Shown here: piece after piece, positions 1 to 10,677 of the stretch
Numbering within the stretch: position 1 is the stretch's first letter
Layout: each line of letters begins with the position of its first letter
NCBI RefSeq assembly: GCF_018398425.1
Contig: NZ_JADPMV010000001.1
Span: 930,001 to 994,000 of the forward strand
Direction of reading: 5' to 3'
Source: Pseudomonas lalucatii
GTDB taxonomy: Bacteria > Pseudomonadota > Gammaproteobacteria > Pseudomonadales > Pseudomonadaceae
Length of the DNA: 64,000 nt
Translations under genes and position numbers: made by a program
The notes under the pieces: generated by a model
What the model was told of the DNA's origin: nothing
Seen by the model: the letters and a program-made list of their open reading frames with translations, nothing else
Databases searched by the model: none

Positions 1-1270
1 CCGGCAGTGCGGCGCGCTCGGCCGCCGCGGTAACGTTGGCCTTGAGGTCGCGGTCCTCGTAGACCGCCTCGATGATCAGGTCGCAGCCGGCGAAGTCGGC
101 ATCCCGATCGCTGGCCTTGATCCGGGCGAGGATGGCATCGCGCTTGTCGATGCTCATCTGTCCGCGGCCGACCTTCTTCTCCAGCAGCTTGGCCGAATAG
201 TCCTTGCCCCTTTCCGCGACCTCCAGCGACAGGTCCTTGAGCACCACCTCGATCCCCGCCACGGCGGACACGTAGGCAATGCCGGCGCCCATCATGCCGG
301 CGCCGAGCACCCCGACCCTCTGCGTCGCACGGGGAGCGCAGCCCTGGGGACGGGAGGCGCCGGCGTTGATCTGGTTGAGCTGGAACCAGAAGGTACCGAT
401 CATGTTCTTCGCCACCTGCCCCGTGGTCAGCTCGGTGAAGTAGCGCGCCTCGATCAGCTGCGCCGTGTCGAAGTCGACCTGGGCACCCTCGACCGCGGCG
501 CAGAGGATCTTCTCCGGCGCCGGGAAGCAGCCCCTGGTCTTGTCCCGCAGCACCGACGGCGCGATGGCCAGCATCTGCGCCAGGTTCGGGCTGGCCGGCG
601 TGCCGCCGGGCATCCGGTAGCCCTTCTCGTCCCAGGGCTGCACGGCCTCGGGGTTGGCCAGGATCCAGGCGCGGGCCTTGGCCAGCAGCTCGTCCCGGTC
701 TGCGGCCAGCTGGTCGACCAGCCCGGCCTTGAGGGCGGCCTCGGCGCGCAGCTGCTTGCCTTCGAGCAGGTACGGCAAGGCCTTCTCCAGACCGAGCAGG
801 CGCACCATGCGCACCACGCCGCCGCCACCCGGCAGCAGGCCCAGGGTCACCTCCGGCAGGCCGATCTGCACCCTGCCACCGTCCAGGGCGATGCGCTGGT
901 GGCAGGCCAGGCAGATTTCCCAGCCGCCGCCCAGGGCGGCACCGTTGATCGCCGCCACCACGGGCTTGCCGAGGGTCTCCAGGCGGCGCAGCTGCCCCTT
1001 GATGCCGAGAACCATCGCGTAGAACGGCTGGGCGTCGGCCTTGCCGACCTCGATCAGCTCGTTGAGGTCGCCGCCGGCGAAGAAGGTGTTCTTCGCGGAC
1101 GTCACTATCACCCCGGCGATGGCGTCCTTCTCGGCCTCCAGGCGCGCAACGGTCTTGCCCATGGCTTCGCGGTACGCCGCGTTCATGGTGTTGGCACTCT
1201 GGCCGGGCATGTCCATGGTCAGCACGACGATGTTGTCCTGACCCTTTTCGTAACGGATGGCCTCAGTCAT
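1..1270 (-). CDS. 3-hydroxyacyl-CoA dehydrogenase / enoyl-CoA hydratase fusion, partial
   Basis: FadJ/FadB-type bifunctional beta-oxidation enzyme; the 3' part lies beyond the left window edge, about 423 residues visible. An N-terminal crotonase domain (about residues 1-200) has the oxyanion segment NGAALGGGWEI and the acidic GLPEVTLGLLPGGGG motif. A Rossmann NAD domain starts near residue 318 with GVLGAGMMGAG. It would hydrate enoyl-CoA and oxidise 3-hydroxyacyl-CoA. The start ATG at 1270 lies 15 bases after the stop of the upstream thiolase gene, so the two form one leftward operon; the same pair is adjacent in P. aeruginosa. The C-terminal dehydrogenase half is not visible, so completeness cannot be judged. 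Confidence 0.92.
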   Translation of the reverse strand, partial: MTEAIRYEKGQDNIVVLTMDMPGQSANTMNAAYREAMGKTVARLEAEKDAIAGVIVTSAKNTFFAGGDLNELIEVGKADAQPFYAMVLGIKGQLRRLETLGKPVVAAINGAALGGGWEICLACHQRIALDGGRVQIGLPEVTLGLLPGGGGVVRMVRLLGLEKALPYLLEGKQLRAEAALKAGLVDQLAADRDELLAKARAWILANPEAVQPWDEKGYRMPGGTPASPNLAQMLAIAPSVLRDKTRGCFPAPEKILCAAVEGAQVDFDTAQLIEARYFTELTTGQVAKNMIGTFWFQLNQINAGASRPQGCAPRATQRVGVLGAGMMGAGIAYVSAVAGIEVVLKDLSLEVAERGKDYSAKLLEKKVGRGQMSIDKRDAILARIKASDRDADFAGCDLIIEAVYEDRDLKANVTAAAERAALP

Positions 1271-1285
1271 TTTCCTGTCCCCGCC

Positions 1286-2491
<1,206 letters not shown>

Positions 2492-2950
2492 GGCGTCCTC
2501 GGACCTCCCTGGGGTTGGCTGGGGCGGCGCCACTGTGGCCAGAGGCGCCGGCTCTCGGTCCCTCCACCATACCCCTGGACCCGGCAGGCTCAATGACCGA
2601 AGCGCTCAGGGCCATTGACCCCGGCGCTCAGACGAACGGTCCATTGCTGGCGAAATGAGCTCACGCCGCATGTGAAGGCGTCTGGCTCCGGGCCTGCTTG
2701 GGGAACTTGCGGCCCATGCAATTACTCATAGTTCCAAGCAATCACTCTTTTGAAACCAAGTCATCTAAAGAGTCCCGGATGCGCCCCCTAGAGTTACCAA
2801 GGTTGGAAGGCAATGAACACTCCATGCCAGGGTCCGTCGCCGGGTACTGCCGGGACGGTGTGTCAGTCCACGCCTGGTGTGACGCCGCAGCCCGAAAGCC
2901 TCGATGCGGGCAGTCGACGCCACCCCAACAAGAATAAAAGGCAGATGGCC
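2492..2950. other. intergenic region upstream of the thiolase operon
   Basis: About 460 bases without a convincing gene. Base composition drops to a more A/T-rich stretch around 2700-2780, where the leftward promoter of the thiolase operon would be expected, but I could not pick a clear -35/-10 pair or a fatty-acid regulator site. Short open frames here have no recognisable product or ribosome site. Confidence 0.4.
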
Positions 2951-3046
2951 ATGTTCAGACAACCCAAGTTTCGCCAAGCAGGCCTGATCGTTTTCGCCAC
3001 CACGGTTATCCTGATCCTCCCCAACCTGACCCGCTTGGTCAGCTGA
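2951..3046 (+). CDS. possible very small membrane protein (31 aa)
   Basis: An ATG at 2951 (or 2945 in the same frame) after AAAAGG opens a 31-residue peptide, MFRQPKFRQ followed by a hydrophobic run AGLIVFATTVILILP and a short polar tail. The layout (basic N-terminus, one membrane span) is that of small bacterial membrane proteins. The same frame is open further upstream to 2813, but that part is proline- and glycine-rich and unlike a protein. No family recognised and no neighbour suggests a role; it may be chance coding. Confidence 0.33.
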   Translation: MFRQPKFRQAGLIVFATTVILILPNLTRLVS

Positions 3047-3098
3047 TCGCCCACTCGCCCCCCCGCGCGTCACCGCAGCGGTGCCGCCCGTGGCGCGG

Positions 3099-3806
3099 TC
3101 AGGGAAAGGCCAGGCTCAACCAGTGCCGGTAGAAGCCTTGCGCCACCTGGTTCAGGGCCGCCACCCTGGCCGGCAACTGGTCGAGCATCTGCGCCACGCT
3201 CTGCTGGCTGGGCTGACGGGCGTCGAGCAGATGCGCCCAGTCCTTGAGCCATAGACGCACCAACTCCTCGGTCATCTCCGGGTGGCCTTGCACCGCGAGC
3301 GTCCTGTCGCCCCAGGCAAAGCCCTGGTTCTCGCACCAGGGGCTACTGAGCAGGGGCCGCGCGCCGGGTGGCAAGGCGAAGCTGTCGCCGTGCCACTGGA
3401 AGATCGGAAACTCGGCCGGCAGATGGGCCAGCCAGGGACTACTCGAGGCCTCGGCGGCACGCCTCATCGGCTGCCAGCCGCTCTCGGTGTAGGGCATGCG
3501 CCGTACCTCGGCACCCAGGGCCCTGGCCAGCAGCTGAGCCCCCAGGCAATGGCCGATCATGGGGATGTCGCGGCGGATGAAATGCTGCAGGGCGGCGATT
3601 TCCGTGGCCAGCCAGGGCAGCTCGTCGTTGACGCTCATCGGCCCGCCCATGATCGCCACGGCACGCGGCCGGTCCAGGTCGATGTTCGCCAGCTCGCCGA
3701 GGTCGACGCGCAGCACGCGGAAATCGCGGCGCGCCTCGTCCAGCACCTGGGCCAGGTAGCCCGGCGGGCAGTAGTCGATGTGGGTCAGAATCAGGATATC
3801 GGTCAT
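3099..3806 (-). CDS. class I glutamine amidotransferase-like protein
   Basis: A 235-residue stand-alone GATase1 domain of the GMP-synthase-like group. The catalytic triad is visible: Cys87 in MIGHCLGAQLLA, and His175 and Glu177 in GHPEMT. An early AIMGGPMSVND motif forms the oxyanion region. Family members hydrolyse glutamine or gamma-glutamyl compounds; no synthetase partner is encoded next to it, so the substrate is unknown. Transcribed alone, well separated from both neighbours. Confidence 0.85.
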   Translation of the reverse strand: MTDILILTHIDYCPPGYLAQVLDEARRDFRVLRVDLGELANIDLDRPRAVAIMGGPMSVNDELPWLATEIAALQHFIRRDIPMIGHCLGAQLLARALGAEVRRMPYTESGWQPMRRAAEASSSPWLAHLPAEFPIFQWHGDSFALPPGARPLLSSPWCENQGFAWGDRTLAVQGHPEMTEELVRLWLKDWAHLLDARQPSQQSVAQMLDQLPARVAALNQVAQGFYRHWLSLAFP

Positions 3807-3926
3807 AGCGGCCTCCGCCGCCCAGTCTGCGGCAAAGCGCAGACCGGGGTCGAGCGGAAGCTGCCGACCGACCGGGCGACAGGCCTCGCCGAGCGTCTGC
3901 CGGTGAGGCCTGCTAGCGGACGGGGC

Positions 3927-4268
3927 CTAGGGCTGCGCGCCCCTGACCTCCTGCGTCACGCCCCAGCCATCCAGGGTGCCGCCGAGCGGCAGCACCACCG
4001 AGGCCAGATCGTGCTCGAAGTCGCCGATGCCGGCGTGGGTCGCGTACATCACCTTGCTGACTTGCAGGTGCCAGGCGCCGTCGTCCCGCTCGGTCACCAG
4101 GGCATGCAAGGATTCGCCACGAAAGTTTCTGGTCGCCAGGCGAGCCCGCTCCTCATCGGGAAAAATGGCGTAGAACTCGATGGGATGGAAGCTGGCGAAA
4201 TCGAAACCGCCCTCCTTCATCCGCCGTAATACTCCGCTGCTGACATCATCGTGCAAGGCTGTGCTCAT
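3927..4268 (-). CDS. RraB-like protein (ribonuclease E inhibitor family)
   Basis: A 113-residue protein with the RraB-type pattern: an N-terminal helix (VLRRMKEGG), a central strand-helix segment with FPDEERARLATRNFRGE, and the C-terminal DGWGV signature that in Escherichia coli RraB reads YDGWGT. RraB binds RNase E and alters mRNA turnover; this homologue is diverged, so the partner is an inference. The ATG at 4268 follows GAGGAGATC. The upstream region carries two perfect palindromes listed separately. Confidence 0.65.
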   Translation of the reverse strand: MSTALHDDVSSGVLRRMKEGGFDFASFHPIEFYAIFPDEERARLATRNFRGESLHALVTERDDGAWHLQVSKVMYATHAGIGDFEHDLASVVLPLGGTLDGWGVTQEVRGAQP

Positions 4269-4333
4269 GAAATGATCTCCTCAGGCGATGGATGGATTAA
4301 CCGCTTTCCCATTGCAACCGTCTTTACTGCGGC

Positions 4334-4347
4334 GGTGTCGCGACACC
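4334..4347. repeat. perfect 14-bp palindrome GGTGTCGCGACACC
   Basis: Two exact 7-base arms with no spacer, 66 bases upstream of the RraB-like start codon. A dimeric regulator site is the simplest reading; no known factor is assigned. Confidence 0.5.
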
Positions 4348-4367
4348 AATTGCGGTGCCGCCCGAGA

Positions 4368-4388
4368 ATCAAGCAGGTGCTGCTTGAT
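4368..4388. repeat. 9-bp stem, 3-base loop inverted repeat
   Basis: ATCAAGCAG, loop GTG, CTGCTTGAT: exact arms. It has no T-tract on either side, so it is not an ordinary terminator. It lies 20 bases from the 14-bp palindrome, upstream of the RraB-like gene. Confidence 0.5.
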
Positions 4389-4881
4389 GTGTCATAAGCC
4401 AGACCTGACTCCAGGGCTGGTCGACGTAGCGTCATTCAGATCGAATGATTCAGAGCCGTCTATTGCAGGGTAGCCCGATACCGGCGAGTTTGCCGTGTCC
4501 TGCCGTGATATCTGCCACCGCAGACGATCAGCGGCGATGGCGGCGATGCCCACGGGCTCCGGCCGCTGCCGCGAACTGGACACTAGTGTCTCGCCGCCCG
4601 ATGGGGACAAGCATTGCCAAACCAGGGAAGGACACATAAAGAACGCCACACCCGCGCTCGTGACCTTGATCCTCTTCTGCGCCCAGCCCCCTCAGGTGAT
4701 GCTCAACGCGGAACAGTCGCCGATCCAGTTCGGCATCCAGCCCATGTCCCGCCCGGATACGGCGCAGGCCGTCATCGACCTCTATATTCGCGCCGGGCTC
4801 GCCTGCGTCTGGATGTGTCGGGATGCCGGATCGAGAGGCACGCTTGGCTCGAGGGCCTGCCCTTGCTCCCAGCTCCCGGCC

Positions 4882-6039
4882 CTATGCCGCTATCGCCGCC
4901 AGCGCCCGCCGCAGGTCCTGGCGCAGGTCCTCGACATGCTCGATCCCCACCGACAGCCGCACCAGGTTGTCGCTGATGCCGATCTGCGCACGACGCTCGG
5001 GCGGGATGGAGGCGTGGGTCATCCTGGCCGGCTGGCTGATCAGGCTCTCCACCCCGCCCAGGCTCTCGGCCAGGGTGAACAGCCGGGTGGCCTCGAGAAA
5101 GCGCCGGGTGCCTTCGCCGTCGGCGGCCAGATACAGGGTCACCAGCCCGCCACAGCCGCGCATCTGGCGCCTGGCCAGGTCGTGCTGCGGATGGCTGGCA
5201 AGACCGGGGTAGAGCACCGAGGCCACCTGCGGCTGGCGCTCCAGCCAGGCGGCCAGCTCACTGGCGTTGTCGACGTGGCGCTGCAGGCGCAGGGCCAGGG
5301 TGCGCATGCCGCGCAGACAGAGGAAGCTGGAGAAGGGGTCGAGGATGGCGCCTACCGAGTTCTGCAGGAAGGCCAGCTGTTCGGCCAGTTCCGGCCGGTC
5401 GGCCAGCGCCACCAGCCCGGCGATCACATCCGAGTGGCCATTGAGGTACTTGGTCGCCGAATGCACCACGATGTCGAAACCGTGCTGCAGCGGCCGCTGC
5501 AGGTAGGGCGAGGCGAAGGTGTTGTCGGCCACGGTGAGGATGCCGCGCTCACGCCCCAGGCGGCCGACCTGGGCCAGGTCGCAGAGCTTGAGGGTCGGGT
5601 TGGTCGGCGTCTCGACCCAGATCATCCGCGTGTCCGGTTCGAGCGCCGCGGCCAGGGTGGCGGCGTCGGCGTCCGCCGGTACATAGCTGACCCGCAGGCC
5701 GGCGCCGGGTTTGCGCACCCGTTCGAACAGGCGGTAGGTGCCGCCGTAGAGGTCGTCCACCGCGACCATGTGGCTATTCGCCGGCAGCAGCTCCAGCAGC
5801 GTGGCGCAGGCCGCCAGGCCGGAGGCGAAGGCATAGCCGTGGGCGCCGCCCTCCAGTTCGGCGATGGCCTGTTCCAAGGCCTGGCGCGTGGGGTTCTGGC
5901 TGCGCCCGTACTCGTAGCCGGCGTGCACGCCGGGCGACTGCTGGCGGAAGGTCGAGGTGGCGTAGATCGGCGGCATCACCGCACCGGTCCAGTCCGGCTC
6001 GTAGCCGGCGTGCACGGTCAGGGTTTCGAACTCGCTCAT
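4882..6039 (-). CDS. cystathionine gamma-lyase / gamma-synthase family enzyme
   Basis: PLP enzyme of the Cys/Met metabolism family, 385 residues. The PLP lysine is Lys197 in HSATKYLNGHSD; the family's ETPTNPTL and SLGGVESLI motifs are present. It lies 51 bases downstream of a cystathionine beta-synthase gene in the same operon, an arrangement also found in P. aeruginosa, so the likely job is cleavage of cystathionine to cysteine in reverse transsulfuration. The fold alone does not separate gamma-lyase from gamma-synthase. Start ATG 6039 follows CAGGAGGCAGC. Confidence 0.9.
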   Translation of the reverse strand: MSEFETLTVHAGYEPDWTGAVMPPIYATSTFRQQSPGVHAGYEYGRSQNPTRQALEQAIAELEGGAHGYAFASGLAACATLLELLPANSHMVAVDDLYGGTYRLFERVRKPGAGLRVSYVPADADAATLAAALEPDTRMIWVETPTNPTLKLCDLAQVGRLGRERGILTVADNTFASPYLQRPLQHGFDIVVHSATKYLNGHSDVIAGLVALADRPELAEQLAFLQNSVGAILDPFSSFLCLRGMRTLALRLQRHVDNASELAAWLERQPQVASVLYPGLASHPQHDLARRQMRGCGGLVTLYLAADGEGTRRFLEATRLFTLAESLGGVESLISQPARMTHASIPPERRAQIGISDNLVRLSVGIEHVEDLRQDLRRALAAIAA

Positions 6040-6090
6040 GCTGCCTCCTGGGGTCGATGGCGGGTCTGGGCGCGCGGCGCATCGAGCCGC

Positions 6091-7455
6091 CTAACGCAGG
6101 GTGCGACGCCAGAGGTTGAGCACATCGCTCTTGGTGATCAGCCCGAGAAAGCGGCCGTTCTCAACGATCAGCGCCACATGCCCCTCATCGAAGGTCTGCA
6201 GCAGGCGCTGCAGCGGCACGTCCGGGGCGAGGGTCTGCAGCCTGGTCACCATCGCCTCGCGCACCGGCGACTGGAAATGCTCGGGGGCATCCTTCACCGC
6301 CCGCAGCAGGTCCCATTCGTCGATCAGCCCCACCACCCGGTCGCCGTCCATCACCGGCACCTGGTCGATGTCATGGAAGCGCATGCGCCCGTACACCACC
6401 TCCAGCGACTCGTTAGGCTTGCAGGTAACGGTCGCCCCCTCGTCGTAGCGGCGGGCGATCAGGTCGCGCAAATTGCCCTCCCTGGGTCGCTCGATCAGGC
6501 CCTGGTCGAGCATCCAGTAGTCGTTGAACATCTTCGACAGGTACTTGTTGCCACTGTCGCAGACGAAGGTCAGCACCCGCTTGGCCGTGCGCTGTTCGCG
6601 GCAGTAGCGCAGGGCGGCGGCCAGCAGGGTGCCGGACGAGGAGCCGGCCAGCACGCCCTCCTCCCTGAGCAGCAGGCGCGCGGTGTGCAGGCTCTCGGCA
6701 TCGGGAATGCGGTAGGCGCGCCTGACCAGTTCGAAATCGGCCAGGGCCGGTATGAAGTCCTCGCCGATGCCCTCCACCAGCCAGCTGCCCGCCTCGCCGG
6801 TGCAGCCGGTCTCGACGAAATCCGCCAGCACCGAGCCCTCGGGATCGGCCAGGACCATCTCGACCTGCGGCGCCACCCGCTGGAAGAAGCGGGTCAGGCC
6901 GCCCAGGGTGCCGCCGGAGCCGACGCCCACCACCACCGCATCGACCCGCTGCTCCAGCTGCCGCCAGAGTTCCGGGCCGGTGCAGCTCTCGTGGGCCCAG
7001 GCATTGGCCGGGTTGTTGAACTGGTCGATATAGAAGGCGTCGGGCATGCCCTGGGCGATGCTGCGCGCCAGGTCCTGGTAGTACTCGGGATGGCCCTTGC
7101 CGACATCCGAACGGGTCAGGCGCACCTCGGCACCGAGGGCCTTGAGGTGGAAGACCTTCTCGCGGCTCATCTTGTCCGGCACCACCAGCAGCATGCGGTA
7201 GCCCTTCTGCGCGGCGACCAGGGCCAGGCCCAGGCCGGTGTTGCCGGCGGTGGCCTCGATGATGGTGCCGCCGGGCCTGAGCTCGCCGCTGCGTTCGGCG
7301 GCCTCGATCATGGTCAGGGCGATGCGGTCCTTGATCGAACCGCCGGGGTTCTGGTTCTCCAGCTTGACGAACAGCTCGCAAGGGCCGGTGTCCAGGTGGC
7401 TGAGCGGCAGGATCGGCGTGTTGCCGATCATCTCGAGTATGGGGCTGGTGGGCAT
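6091..7455 (-). CDS. cbs: cystathionine beta-synthase with C-terminal CBS pair
   Basis: A 454-residue enzyme condensing serine and homocysteine to cystathionine. A fold-type II PLP domain (residues 1 to about 320) carries Lys42 in NPGGSIKDRIAL, the phosphate-binding GSGGTLGG and the GSSSGT motif. Two CBS motifs follow (from about residue 335, ending DVLNLWRRTLR), the regulatory module of this enzyme. ATG 7455 is chosen over an in-frame start at 7551: the extra 32 residues are low complexity, while MPTSPILEMIGNTP matches family N-termini and GAGGGA precedes it. It leads the operon with the gamma-lyase. Confidence 0.94.
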   Translation of the reverse strand: MPTSPILEMIGNTPILPLSHLDTGPCELFVKLENQNPGGSIKDRIALTMIEAAERSGELRPGGTIIEATAGNTGLGLALVAAQKGYRMLLVVPDKMSREKVFHLKALGAEVRLTRSDVGKGHPEYYQDLARSIAQGMPDAFYIDQFNNPANAWAHESCTGPELWRQLEQRVDAVVVGVGSGGTLGGLTRFFQRVAPQVEMVLADPEGSVLADFVETGCTGEAGSWLVEGIGEDFIPALADFELVRRAYRIPDAESLHTARLLLREEGVLAGSSSGTLLAAALRYCREQRTAKRVLTFVCDSGNKYLSKMFNDYWMLDQGLIERPREGNLRDLIARRYDEGATVTCKPNESLEVVYGRMRFHDIDQVPVMDGDRVVGLIDEWDLLRAVKDAPEHFQSPVREAMVTRLQTLAPDVPLQRLLQTFDEGHVALIVENGRFLGLITKSDVLNLWRRTLR

Positions 7456-7621
7456 GGGCGCGTCCCTCTGCAGAGCGGCCATTGCGCCGCGCCCCGGGCC
7501 TGTCCGCGCGATCCTGGGTCCGTGCGGCGCCGGGGACAACGGATCGGCCATGGCTTAGTTATAGGCACTGCACAGCCCCAGGGCCAGCGCACTCGGTCGC
7601 CCGGCGACGGCCCGCGGGCAG

Positions 7622-7646
7622 AAAAAAGGACCCGAAGGTCCTTTTC
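7622..7646 (-). terminator. rho-independent terminator of speE
   Basis: On the minus strand: AAAAGGACC, tetraloop TTCG, GGTCCTTTTTT. A 9-bp stem with a stable UUCG loop and a six-T tail, starting 16 bases after the speE stop. Confidence 0.9.
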
Positions 7647-7662
7647 TCATGCGCCTGACGGC

Positions 7663-8523
<861 letters not shown>

Positions 8524-8600
8524 GGGGGTATCCCTCGTCAATGCGGTTGAGTACGCCAGGACGCCGCTGCCGGCACCCTTCGTCTAGAAGAAAGGCGCGC

Positions 8601-8629
8601 ATTCTACGTCGCGGCGCATGACAGGTCGA
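8601..8629 (-). promoter_or_regulatory. candidate sigma-70 promoter of speE
   Basis: On the minus strand: -35 TCGACC, 17-base spacer, -10 TAGAAT followed by GCGCGCC. The predicted start lies about 70 bases before the speE ATG. Four of six bases match at -35 and five of six at -10. Confidence 0.5.
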
Positions 8630-8693
8630 ACCTCGCCGGTTTGAAAGTCAGCTGCGCGCTGACAGGCGTGCCCCGGGCCGTTATTGTCCATGC

Positions 8694-9581
8694 ATGACCG
8701 ACGCCGCTGCTCCGCCCATCCGCCTGCCCTTCCAGCCGCCCTGGCACTGGCGCCAGTTCCACGAGCACCATGCCCTGCGCGCCCTGCCCGGCGTCGAGCG
8801 CGTGGACGCCGCCGGCTACTGCCGCAGCTTCCGCCTGGATGGCGTCTGCGGCTGGTTCGCCGTGCAGCCGCTGGCGGCCGACCAGGCCCTGCTGCTGCGC
8901 CACAGCCGTTCGGCCGAGGCCTGCCTGCCGGCGCTGGTTGCCCGGGTGCGCCGCATGTTCGACCTGGATGCCGAGCCGCTGCGCATCGCCGCCCATTTCG
9001 CCGCGGACCCGCAGCTCGGCCCGCTGGTAGCCCGCGACCCGGGCCTGCGCCTGCCGACTGCCTTCGACCCCTTCGAGCAGGGCGTGCGGGCCATCGTCGG
9101 CCAGCAGGTCACGGTGAAGGCCGCGGTGACCATCGCCGGGCGCCTGGTAGCGCGCCTCGGCGCCCCCTTGGGCGAGCCTTCCTGCAGCGGCGTCGAACGC
9201 CTGTTCCCCACGGCAGCGGTGCTGGCCGAGGCCAATCTGGACGGCATCGGCATGCCCGGCAAGCGCGTGCAGACCCTGCAGCACTTCGCCGCCCAGGTCG
9301 CCAGCGGCGCACTGCGGCTCGACCTGCAGGACGGCTGCGCCGCGCTGATCGAGCGCCTCTGCGCCCTGCCCGGCATCGGCCCCTGGACCGCCGAATACAT
9401 CGCCCTGCGCGCCTTCGGCGAGGCCGACGCCTTTCCCGCCAGCGACCTGGGCCTGCTCAAGGCGCCACTGTGGGGCCCCGGCGGCATCAGCGCCAGGCAG
9501 CTCAAGGCCCGCGCCGAAGCCTGGCGCCCCTGGCGCGCCTATGCCGCCGCGCACCTGTGGCACAACTATGCAGGAGGCTGA
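8694..9581 (+). CDS. alkA: DNA-3-methyladenine glycosylase II (AlkA type)
   Basis: A 295-residue base-excision glycosylase removing alkylated purines. An N-terminal TBP-like domain precedes a helix-hairpin-helix DNA-binding motif (LCALPGIGPWTAEYIALRA, residues 222-240) and the catalytic Asp251 in FPASDLGL. The C-terminal RAEAWRPWRAYAAAHLW is typical of the family. The ogt-type methyltransferase gene begins 4 bases after its stop with its ribosome site inside the alkA end, giving a two-gene alkylation-repair operon. Divergent from speE. Confidence 0.94.
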   Translation: MTDAAAPPIRLPFQPPWHWRQFHEHHALRALPGVERVDAAGYCRSFRLDGVCGWFAVQPLAADQALLLRHSRSAEACLPALVARVRRMFDLDAEPLRIAAHFAADPQLGPLVARDPGLRLPTAFDPFEQGVRAIVGQQVTVKAAVTIAGRLVARLGAPLGEPSCSGVERLFPTAAVLAEANLDGIGMPGKRVQTLQHFAAQVASGALRLDLQDGCAALIERLCALPGIGPWTAEYIALRAFGEADAFPASDLGLLKAPLWGPGGISARQLKARAEAWRPWRAYAAAHLWHNYAGG

Positions 9582-9585
9582 GGCC

Positions 9586-10083
9586 ATGCATTACCGTTAT
9601 CACGACAGTCCCCTCGGCCGCCTGCTGCTGGCCGGCGATGCCAGCGGCCTGTGCCAACTGGCCATGGAGATCGACGGCAAGCCCTGGCGGATCGGCGCAG
9701 ACTGGCGAGCGGCCGGGGGCGAATTGGACGAAGTTTGCCGGCAATTGGACGAATATTTCGCCGGCCTGCGCCGGCGCTTCGAGCTGCCCCTGGCGCCCCG
9801 CGGCACGGACTTCCAGCGGGCGGTGTGGCAAGCGCTGCAGCGCATCCCCTACGGCCGGACCAGCTGCTACAGCGCCCTGGCCGCGCAGATCGCCCGGCCC
9901 AAGGCGGTGCGCGCCGTGGGCGCGGCCAACGGCGCCAACCCCATCGCCATCGTCATCCCCTGCCACCGGGTGATCGGCCGCGACGGCAGCCTCACCGGCT
10001 ACGCCGGCGGCCTGGCACGCAAGGCGCTGCTGCTGAAACTGGAAGGCGTCCAGTTGCCGGATCAGGCGGCGCTGGCGCTCTAG
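9586..10083 (+). CDS. ogt: methylated-DNA--protein-cysteine methyltransferase
   Basis: Suicide repair protein of 165 residues that takes the methyl group from O6-methylguanine onto Cys126 in IPCHRVIG. The wing-helix part includes the Arg-finger region (AVRAVGAANGANPI) and the YSALAAQIARP helix. ATG 9586 is chosen because GGAGG lies 11 bases upstream and MHYRYHDSPLG matches homologues; an earlier in-frame ATG at 9541 lies inside alkA. Ogt and Ada C-terminal domain share this fold; no AraC-type Ada part is present. Confidence 0.93.
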   Translation: MHYRYHDSPLGRLLLAGDASGLCQLAMEIDGKPWRIGADWRAAGGELDEVCRQLDEYFAGLRRRFELPLAPRGTDFQRAVWQALQRIPYGRTSCYSALAAQIARPKAVRAVGAANGANPIAIVIPCHRVIGRDGSLTGYAGGLARKALLLKLEGVQLPDQAALAL

Positions 10084-10109
10084 GGCCACGAGGCAGCCCT
10101 GGTCCCATT

Positions 10110-10673
10110 TCAGGGCGGCGCGATGCGCGCCAGCACCCGCGCCGGCACCCGCAGCGGCCGCGCCAGGATCAGCCCCTCCCCCGACGCCGGATAGACACCG
10201 GTCAGCGCGGTGATATTGACCTGATGGGACACCAGCACCATGACCGTGCCGGACATCAGGGCGTTCACGGCCTCCACCAGCTGGGCGGTCTGGGCGGCGG
10301 CCCGCGTGCGATCGGCGAAGAAGGAGTCCAGCGCCGGCAAGGGTTCGACCGCGCCCAGGCCCAGCTCCTGCGCGGTGTCGCGGGCGCGGCACCAGCGGCT
10401 GCTCAGCAGGCGCGGGCGGGCGATGCCCTGGCTGCGCAACAGGTGCCCCCAGCGCCGTGCCTGCTCGCGGCCGCGGCGGTCGAGGTTGCGCTGGGTCGAG
10501 CAGTCGCCCAGGGCGAAGTTCGCCGGGTCGCCCATGCCCGGTGCCGTGGCATGGCGCAGCAGGAGCACCGCCCGCCCCTCGCGCAGGGCGTCCCAGGCGG
10601 CGGCCGTGCCGGCCTGGACCGGGCCCGGAACGCCCATACAGGCCAACAGCAGCAGCGCGACCGCGCGCAGCAT
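10110..10673 (-). CDS. exported histidine phosphatase family protein
   Basis: A 187-residue member of the phosphoglycerate mutase-like superfamily. Residues 1-21 form a signal peptide (ALLLLACMGVPGPVQA), so it should act in the periplasm. The phospho-accepting His is in LLLRHATAPG (near residue 41); the second Arg is in SSRWCRARDTA and the second His in VLVSHQVNI. Its substrate is unknown. It starts 4 bases after a small membrane-protein gene and converges on ogt with a 26-base gap. Confidence 0.82.
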   Translation of the reverse strand: MLRAVALLLLACMGVPGPVQAGTAAAWDALREGRAVLLLRHATAPGMGDPANFALGDCSTQRNLDRRGREQARRWGHLLRSQGIARPRLLSSRWCRARDTAQELGLGAVEPLPALDSFFADRTRAAAQTAQLVEAVNALMSGTVMVLVSHQVNITALTGVYPASGEGLILARPLRVPARVLARIAPP

Positions 10674-10677
10674 GGGC

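Larger units (their letters stand above)
4269..4881. other. 613-base region without a supported gene
   Basis: Lower-GC stretch between the RraB-like gene and the cystathionine gamma-lyase gene. Open frames cross it, but none combines a ribosome site, a Pseudomonas-like codon pattern and a recognisable family; a rightward frame here runs on as the antisense of three real genes. It holds three inverted repeats (4334-4347, 4368-4388, 4432-4448). The string from about 4700 to 4810 (residues MLNAEQSPIQFGIQPMSRP) looks slightly protein-like and might be a gene remnant. Confidence 0.4.
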
